Shown here in pieces: positions 5,859 to 9,692 of a stretch of DNA of 9,692 nt. Both the position numbers and the translations under genes were made by a program. Each line of letters starts with the position of its first letter. Position 1 is the first letter of the stretch. This stretch comes from Alphaproteobacteria bacterium UBA6189 (GTDB taxonomy: Bacteria; Pseudomonadota; Alphaproteobacteria; Rickettsiales; UBA3002). Where the stretch lies: the NCBI GenBank assembly GCA_002422745.1, contig DITH01000195.1, forward strand, positions 940 to 10,631, written 5' to 3'. The notes under the pieces were generated by a model. That model had not been told where the DNA came from. It ran no database searches and worked only from the letters and a program-made list of their open reading frames with translations.

Positions 5859-7867
5859 GCAGCACTCTCCACGGATGTATCACGTTTGCGACGCCATTGT
5901 GGAAATACCAACGTGAAGATGGCTCCCCCGTCTGGATGATTGGTGGCTTCGATGCGTCCGCCCTGGGCCTGCATGATCGATTTACAGATCGATAGTCCAA
6001 GCCCGGTGCCGGCGACCTGGCTATCGGCTTTGTGCAGGCGGGCGTATTTGTCGAATACCTTGCCGAGTTTGTCGGCCGGAATGCCATCGCCGTGATCCCG
6101 AAGCTCAATGACATATTGTTTGCCATCGGGGTAGGCGCGTAGATCGATCTGCGTTCCGCTCGGTGTGTACTTCGCCGCATTGTCGAGCAGGTTTTGCAGG
6201 ACCTGTTCGGCGCTGGACGGATCGATCGAGATCTCATTCGGCTCCGGCGGCAGGGAAACAATGAGCTGATGGTTGCGCATGCGGTTCTTCATGCGGCGTT
6301 CGACCTTGCGGAAGATATCGTCAGGCGTGATCCATTCTTTCCTGAAATCAATGCCGCCACTTTCCAGGCGGGTCATGTCGAGAATGTTGGTGATGAAACT
6401 GTCCAGCCGCTGGGCTTCTTCCAGCGCGGTCATGATGAGGGTTTGGCGGTGTTCTTCGGACAGGTTGGTGCCCATGGTCTGATAGACAGACAAGGCGCCG
6501 ATCACGGAAGCTAGCGGGGTTTTTAAATCGTGCGATACGGAGGAGAGCAGCATCGAGCGCAGCTTTTCGCGCTCTTCGCGCAGACGGGATTCTTCCATCA
6601 GCTGGCCAAGCTCGAACCGTTCGATGATTAACGCGGCCTGATCGCCGATCGCATTAAGTAGGCGGCCGGAAGGAATATCGAAACGGGTAGCATCCTCGAT
6701 GCGTACACCGAGCACGCCGATTTCCCCTTGCGAGGTAAGTAAGGGGATAAATCGCCAGCTCAGGTCGGTATAGTAAAGCGAGCCTAATCCCGTGGCTTTG
6801 TTTTCCTGCCAGCAGGCCGCCATGGCCTCCTGCTCACGCGGGGCGAATTCGATGTTTTTTGGGTAGGCCGGTTCCAGCACATTGGGATTCAGTGCCGAGG
6901 GCAGGAAAAAAATCACGTCACTGCCCAGAATGCCGGTGAGCTCGTTATGCAATGCTTCGACCGCTTCGGCGCGCGTGCGGTAATCCATCGCCACGCGGTG
7001 CAGCTGAAACAAGGCGTGGGTACGCTGCGCCCGCGAGGCGTATTTCTCGCGTTGGGAAAAGGTCTGGCTGGTGAAAAAGGAAATTACCAGCGCGGCTACC
7101 AGGTAGAGGCCGAGATTCACCGCGTCAGTCGTGCTGGTAATGGCCAAGTGCATGTCGGGGGAGACATACATGACGTTGTAAATAATGAAGCTGACGATAG
7201 CGGTAAAAATACCGGCAAATAACCCATAGCGACCTGCAGCGAATGCGCAGGCAATCATATAGATGATGGGTTTGTTGTAATCCTGCGGCGAAACGGTCGA
7301 AGGAATCAGCAGGTCGAGCATCTGGATGATGGCAGTGGCCACGGCGACCGCCATAATGCAGTTAATCAGCTCGAGCAGGCTTACCTTGAACAGATTGAAT
7401 AATTCCGGCGCAGGGGAAACAACATCACCACTGCCCTCTACTGCCAGGATACGCAAGGGCAGGGGCAAATCGCGCAGTCCGGCAAAGTAATCGACGGCAC
7501 TTTTGCGAATAAAGCGCTTTAGACCATTAATTTCACGTTTAGCCAGAACCAGTAACTGAATCGGCTGATCGCTTTGTGCGCGATCTCGTATCAGCTTGGC
7601 AACGCCGTCGCGAGCAGACTTCGCAATAATATGGGTGGTTTTAGCACCCATTTGCTCGGCTAACGCCAAGGTGCTCAGTGCCTGGCTGGCCTCATGTTCC
7701 AGCTCATGACGGCGATACACCGAAGTGCTAACGTGAATAATCTCCCAGCCTACGCCAAGTTCGCGGGCTTTCCGCTTCGCCATGCGTAATAAGGGAAGTG
7801 CTGAGGGATAATCCTCTACCCAGACCAAGACAGTACCGGTGCTGCCCGGTGCGTTGGATGGTTTCAT
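5855..7867 (-). CDS. KdpD-like sensor histidine kinase lacking the N-terminal KdpD domain
   Basis: A 670-aa membrane sensor kinase. Order of parts: a USP-like cytoplasmic domain (about 12-145, starting TVLVWVEDYPSALPLLRMA), a four-helix DUF4118 membrane domain (about 160-268, with CAFAAGRYGLFAGIFTAIVSF), a GAF-like region (about 290-418), then the kinase core. The core has the H-box SHDLKTPLAS with His446, the N-box LLDNAAKYTP (Asn563), G1 DHGDGIP (591-597), F-box region VFDKYAR and G2 GTGLGLSI (620-627). This is the layout of KdpD from its USP domain onward; the N-terminal Walker-type KdpD domain of the usual roughly 900-aa protein is missing. An in-frame TAG at 7892-7894 rules out an upstream extension. 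Start ATG 7867 has only a weak ribosome site (agaaag). It should phosphorylate the coupled receiver and perhaps the KdpE-like regulator. Confidence 0.92.
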   Translation of the reverse strand: MKPSNAPGSTGTVLVWVEDYPSALPLLRMAKRKARELGVGWEIIHVSTSVYRRHELEHEASQALSTLALAEQMGAKTTHIIAKSARDGVAKLIRDRAQSDQPIQLLVLAKREINGLKRFIRKSAVDYFAGLRDLPLPLRILAVEGSGDVVSPAPELFNLFKVSLLELINCIMAVAVATAIIQMLDLLIPSTVSPQDYNKPIIYMIACAFAAGRYGLFAGIFTAIVSFIIYNVMYVSPDMHLAITSTTDAVNLGLYLVAALVISFFTSQTFSQREKYASRAQRTHALFQLHRVAMDYRTRAEAVEALHNELTGILGSDVIFFLPSALNPNVLEPAYPKNIEFAPREQEAMAACWQENKATGLGSLYYTDLSWRFIPLLTSQGEIGVLGVRIEDATRFDIPSGRLLNAIGDQAALIIERFELGQLMEESRLREEREKLRSMLLSSVSHDLKTPLASVIGALSVYQTMGTNLSEEHRQTLIMTALEEAQRLDSFITNILDMTRLESGGIDFRKEWITPDDIFRKVERRMKNRMRNHQLIVSLPPEPNEISIDPSSAEQVLQNLLDNAAKYTPSGTQIDLRAYPDGKQYVIELRDHGDGIPADKLGKVFDKYARLHKADSQVAGTGLGLSICKSIMQAQGGRIEATNHPDGGAIFTLVFPQWRRKRDTSVESAA

Positions 7868-7964
7868 TCGTTGACTACTTTCTGGGTGTTGCTAGCGCAC
7901 ATTTAGCTTAGCCTATTCTTTTGAAAAGAGTATAAATAATCCATCAGCGACATCTAGGCGGATG

Positions 7965-7991
7965 AAGAAAAGGCCCGGTTTTGCCGGGCCT
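7965..7991 (-). terminator. Intrinsic terminator of the - strand stress gene pair
   Basis: On the minus strand AGGCCCGG (7991-7984) pairs with CCGGGCCT (7978-7971) around loop CAAAA, followed by TTTTCTT. It lies 25 bases after the stop codon of the 88-aa gene. The plus strand has no T-run, so it works in the minus direction. Confidence 0.9.
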
Positions 7992-8016
7992 CGTCCCCTT
8001 TGTCTCGGGAAGGCGC

Positions 8017-8283
8017 TTAGCGGCCGTCACCGTCCGTTGCTTCGTCGATCTCGTCCCCGGCCTCATCGAAGGAATCGCCTACGCGTTCGCCTACGGTGCG
8101 GTCTTCATCCATATCACGGCCGGCTTCTTCGATGGTATCGCCCATATCTTCTACCGACGCGCTGACGGAATCGTTGGTTGTATTATCGGGCTGCTGCATC
8201 AGAAAGACCAGCGCCAGTACAGCCACAATCGCGATGATGATGACAGGAACATAGTTTTTTTTCTGGGTCGGTGTGGTTGCCAT
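8017..8283 (-). CDS. Small membrane-anchored acidic protein with internal repeat
   Basis: An 88-aa protein I do not recognise. A short basic N-terminus (QKKN) is followed by one strongly hydrophobic helix (about 11-29, VPVIIIAIVAVLALVFL) that would act as a signal anchor, placing the rest in the periplasm. The outer part is very acidic and holds two copies of a 16-residue unit, EDMGDTIEEAGRDMDE (45-60) and ERVGDSFDEAGDEIDE (66-81), sharing G-D, E-A-G and D-E at the same places; both should form amphipathic helices. The start has a good ribosome site (AAGGAG, complement of 8293-8298). It lies 43 bases downstream of the 137-aa gene with no terminator between, so they are probably one operon. 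An acidic envelope tether is possible, but function is unknown. Confidence 0.8.
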   Translation of the reverse strand: MATTPTQKKNYVPVIIIAIVAVLALVFLMQQPDNTTNDSVSASVEDMGDTIEEAGRDMDEDRTVGERVGDSFDEAGDEIDEATDGDGR

Positions 8284-8326
8284 AAATTAAGACTCCTTCA
8301 GTTGGCGTAGGGTGGTTAAATAGGGA

Positions 8327-8740
8327 TTACTTGGAAATAATGCAGTTCTCAGCTGATGGCATATCCTGATGCAACGCTTCGCTGAGTTTAGCTTCTGCAT
8401 GCAATGCAGTTTCAGCTGCTTCATTCATTCGGCTGGCGGCATGGCCTTCGTAATTAGCGCTGATGGGGCTTTCTTCGTCGATACGTTGACGTTCACGCGA
8501 GGCAAGGTGGAGCTTGCATTTGATATCTTCGAGCAAGGCAGCCCCATGCTCACGCAGAAATTCAGCCGCCTCGCGGTCGCCGGACTGGTAGGCATCCACC
8601 CATGTACGCAGGCATTGCACCTCCGCTTGCAGGGATTCTTCCACAAGGTATTCGGTGTATTGGCCCTCTAGGGTGGATAAATCCTGTCCGACCATATCCA
8701 TGGGACGCTGGCTGGATGAGTATGTGGAAACATTTTGCAT
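8327..8740 (-). CDS. Uncharacterised 137-aa helical protein
   Basis: I do not recognise this protein. It is hydrophilic with no signal peptide or membrane segment and looks almost wholly alpha-helical: LEGQYTEYLVEESLQAEVQCLRTWVDAY (24-51, in part), a second helix from about 55-90 (REAAEFLREHGAALLEDIKCKLHLASRERQR) and a third near 103-124. Three cysteines (43, 75, 133) are present. The stacked Glu/His-bearing helices faintly recall ferritin-like stress proteins, but no EXXH metal-site pattern is clear, so this is only a thought. The start has GGAG (complement of 8747-8750) six bases before it and a consensus -10 box a short way upstream. It shares the divergent control region with the CsbD gene and probably forms an operon with the 88-aa gene. 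Confidence 0.78.
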   Translation of the reverse strand: MQNVSTYSSSQRPMDMVGQDLSTLEGQYTEYLVEESLQAEVQCLRTWVDAYQSGDREAAEFLREHGAALLEDIKCKLHLASRERQRIDEESPISANYEGHAASRMNEAAETALHAEAKLSEALHQDMPSAENCIISK

Positions 8741-8760
8741 AATCTACTCCAATTTTTCCA

Positions 8761-8766
8761 ATTATA
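8761..8766 (-). promoter_or_regulatory. Possible -10 box for the - strand stress operon
   Basis: On the minus strand TATAAT (8766-8761) is a perfect -10 hexamer located 20 bases before the start codon at 8740, leaving a short leader of about 15 bases. No good TTGACA-like -35 is found 16-18 bases upstream, so it may need an activator or another sigma factor. Confidence 0.45.
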
Positions 8767-8811
8767 CTCCCAATCCTCATTAAACCACCGTGCGTTGTAA
8801 GTCAGAGAACA

Positions 8812-8826
8812 TTAAGCGCTCGTTAA
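8812..8826. promoter_or_regulatory. TTAA-N7-TTAA motif (CtrA-type site)
   Basis: TTAA (8812-8815), seven bases, TTAA (8823-8826) matches the full consensus of the alphaproteobacterial cell-cycle regulator CtrA. It lies in the divergent intergenic region between the 137-aa gene and the CsbD gene. The motif is short and AT-rich, so a chance match is possible. Confidence 0.4.
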
Positions 8827-8844
8827 TTGATGGGGTATTGATGG
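8826..8844. repeat. Direct repeat ATTGATGG, 11-bp period
   Basis: ATTGATGG occurs at 8826-8833 and again at 8837-8844, an 11-base period, about one helical turn. OmpR/PhoB-family regulators typically bind such head-to-tail repeats, so this is a candidate operator in the divergent stress-gene region. Confidence 0.4.
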
Positions 8845-8936
8845 CAACAGGGGCGGGCGGCATCGCGATTTGATATGGGGCGCGCCACAGTGCTTTGTGC
8901 AATCCCGCATTAAATTAATAATTCTGGAGTAGTAAC

Positions 8937-9146
8937 ATGAACAAGGATCAAATGATTGGTAAGTGGCATGAACTCAAAGGTTCGGCCCGTGAGCAATGGG
9001 GCAAACTGACCGACGACGATATCGCTGAAGTTGACGGTAGCCGCGAAAAACTGAGCGGTAAAATTCAGAACGCTTATGGCGTTGCCCGCGAGAAAGCCGA
9101 AGAGCAAATCGATGAGTGGGAAAAAAACAGCCGGCGCGCTGCATAA
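8937..9146 (+). CDS. CsbD family stress protein (YjbJ-like)
   Basis: A 69-aa hydrophilic protein of the CsbD family. MNKDQMIGKWHELKGSAREQWGKLTDDDI and the later GSREKLSGKIQNAYGVAREKAEEQIDEW follow E. coli YjbJ (MNKD...GNW...KGK.KEQWGKLTDDD...G.RDQL.GKIQERYG) almost position by position. The family is abundant under general, osmotic or stationary-phase stress in many bacteria; its molecular role is not established. It has no membrane segment and is probably cytoplasmic and intrinsically flexible. A ribosome site GGAG (8926-8929) lies seven bases before the ATG, and an intrinsic terminator follows 19 bases after the stop, so it is a single-gene transcript sharing a divergent control region with the 137-aa gene. 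Confidence 0.96.
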   Translation: MNKDQMIGKWHELKGSAREQWGKLTDDDIAEVDGSREKLSGKIQNAYGVAREKAEEQIDEWEKNSRRAA

Positions 9147-9165
9147 TATCCGCTTCATCTGCGAG

Positions 9166-9191
9166 AAAGGCCGGTTTTACCGGCCTTTTTT
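9166..9191 (+). terminator. Intrinsic terminator of the CsbD gene
   Basis: AAAGGCCGG (9166-9174) and CCGGCCTTT (9180-9188) form a perfect 9-bp stem with loop TTTTA, with a run of six T (9186-9191). Confidence 0.95.
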
Positions 9192-9261
9192 GTATCCGGA
9201 ATTAATAGAGTTTTTATAAAATATCTCCTGCGGCGCATCGACCGTTGAATAGGGGAGTGCC

Positions 9262-9291
9262 ATGGTGGGTTTGTCAATCCACACTCAATAG
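9262..9291 (+). CDS. Possible nine-residue leader ORF before the DUF883 gene
   Basis: ATG 9262 opens a frame encoding MVGLSIHTQ that stops at TAG 9289-9291. A purine-rich AGGGGAG (9251-9257) lies four bases before it. Its stop codon overlaps the Shine-Dalgarno of the DUF883 gene (AGGAG, 9290-9294), so ribosomes finishing it would sit at the next start. Bases 9265-9271 and 9276-9282 inside it can also pair (GTGGGTT with AATCCAC, one G-U). Confidence 0.35.
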   Translation: MVGLSIHTQ

Positions 9292-9300
9292 GAGAGTAAC

Positions 9301-9621
9301 ATGCGATCGAATGCACAACAAACGAGTCAAGATATTAAAGAATTGCGCGCTGAAGTGGAGCGTCTGGGCCAGATGGTCAAGAAAACTGCTAGGCACGCGA
9401 CGGAAGATGCCAGCAACGTAATCGGTCTCGATACCGACGAGTTGCGCCAGATGGCGAAAACAGCGGGCAAAAGCGCGCGTCGCTACATCTCGCAGAAGCA
9501 GCGTCAAGCCAATGAGCTGTACCACGACGCGGAAGACACGATTTCCGATCATCCGCTGCGGGCTGTCGGCCTGGCTGCGTTGAGCGGTATCGTTCTCGGT
9601 GCGCTTTTAGGCCGCCGCTAG
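9301..9621 (+). CDS. DUF883 (ElaB/YqjD) family membrane-anchored protein
   Basis: A 106-aa protein of the DUF883 family. Residues 1-85 form a charged, mostly helical, probably coiled-coil region (QDIKELRAEVERLGQMVKKTA and later SARRYISQKQRQANELYHDAEDTI). The C-terminus has the family's typical DHPLRAVGLAALSGIVLGALLGRR ending: a short membrane helix with the G-x-x-x-G-like pattern and terminal arginines, a C-tail anchor. E. coli YqjD, ElaB and YgaM of this family sit in the inner membrane, bind ribosomes and rise in stationary phase under RpoS; that role here is inferred from family. The ribosome site AGGAG (9290-9294) lies six bases before the ATG. The next gene starts 35 bases downstream with no terminator between, so the two probably form an operon. 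Confidence 0.92.
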   Translation: MRSNAQQTSQDIKELRAEVERLGQMVKKTARHATEDASNVIGLDTDELRQMAKTAGKSARRYISQKQRQANELYHDAEDTISDHPLRAVGLAALSGIVLGALLGRR

Positions 9622-9655
9622 ACTAATCATTTTAATCTATAGAGGAGTGTTGAGC

Positions 9656-9692
9656 ATGCGACCCTCACACCAAACGATTCTACTACGGCGTT
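9656..9692 (+). CDS. Start of a gene cut by the window edge
   Basis: ATG 9656 follows a strong ribosome site GAGGAG (9642-9647) by eight bases and opens MRPSHQTILLRR before the window ends. Twelve residues are too few to identify it. The first codons (atgcga...caaacga) look like those of the preceding DUF883 gene, so a paralogue or another member of the stress operon is possible. Confidence 0.45.
   Translation, partial: MRPSHQTILLRR

Noticed and set aside
5758..6261. 167-aa - strand frame overlapping the kinase and receiver genes
   Set aside because: It is an alternative frame inside the kinase catalytic domain, with no domain signature; the true frames give intact N, G1 and G2 boxes.
7917..7929. 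13-bp palindrome TCTTTTGAAAAGA upstream of the kinase gene
   Set aside because: It is short and low in complexity in an AT-rich promoter region; it could be an operator but has too little support to report.

Overview
The window looks like chromosomal DNA from a moderately GC-rich alphaproteobacterium. The evidence is indirect: a 59-aa protein of an alphaproteobacterial small-protein family just after a CorC/HlyC-type gene, a perfect TTAA-N7-TTAA (CtrA-type) motif between two stress genes, and a set of small stress proteins (DUF1328, CsbD, DUF883) typical of Proteobacteria. I cannot place it below class level. There are no tRNA or rRNA genes, insertion sequences, CRISPR arrays or integrase genes. 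The genes are densely packed, and no stretch over 300 bases lacks a gene.

Left part (1-3894, all + strand): the 3' two-thirds of a CBS/CorC_HlyC transporter-type protein with a coupled 59-aa ORF; a 455-aa LysM protein with an EF-hand-like acidic loop and no signal peptide; and a 490-aa, 12-TM amino acid permease of the APC superfamily (CAT type) that ends in a hairpin spanning its stop codon.

Middle part (3933-7894): a KdpE-like OmpR-family response regulator (+), preceded by a 7-bp-arm inverted repeat and followed by a strong intrinsic terminator; a glycine-zipper lipoprotein and a DUF1328 membrane peptide (+), also ended by a strong terminator; then, convergent on the - strand, a two-gene operon of a KdpD-like histidine kinase and a stand-alone receiver protein joined by an ATGA overlap. 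The kinase keeps the USP-like, DUF4118, GAF and catalytic parts of KdpD but lacks its N-terminal Walker-type domain, and an in-frame stop rules out a longer reading. No kdpFABC genes are present here, so this looks like a Kdp-derived signalling set put to another use.

Right part (7965-9692): two - strand genes of unknown function (a 137-aa helical protein and an 88-aa membrane-anchored acidic protein with an internal 16-residue repeat), ended by a terminator; a divergent intergenic region rich in regulatory signals; then + strand CsbD and DUF883 stress genes and the first codons of another gene. A nine-codon leader ORF precedes the DUF883 gene.

Taken together (inference), the middle and right parts look like an envelope or osmotic-stress island: a Kdp-like sensor with two possible receivers, surrounded by small envelope and stress proteins. 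Nothing in the sequence proves that the regulators control these neighbours.
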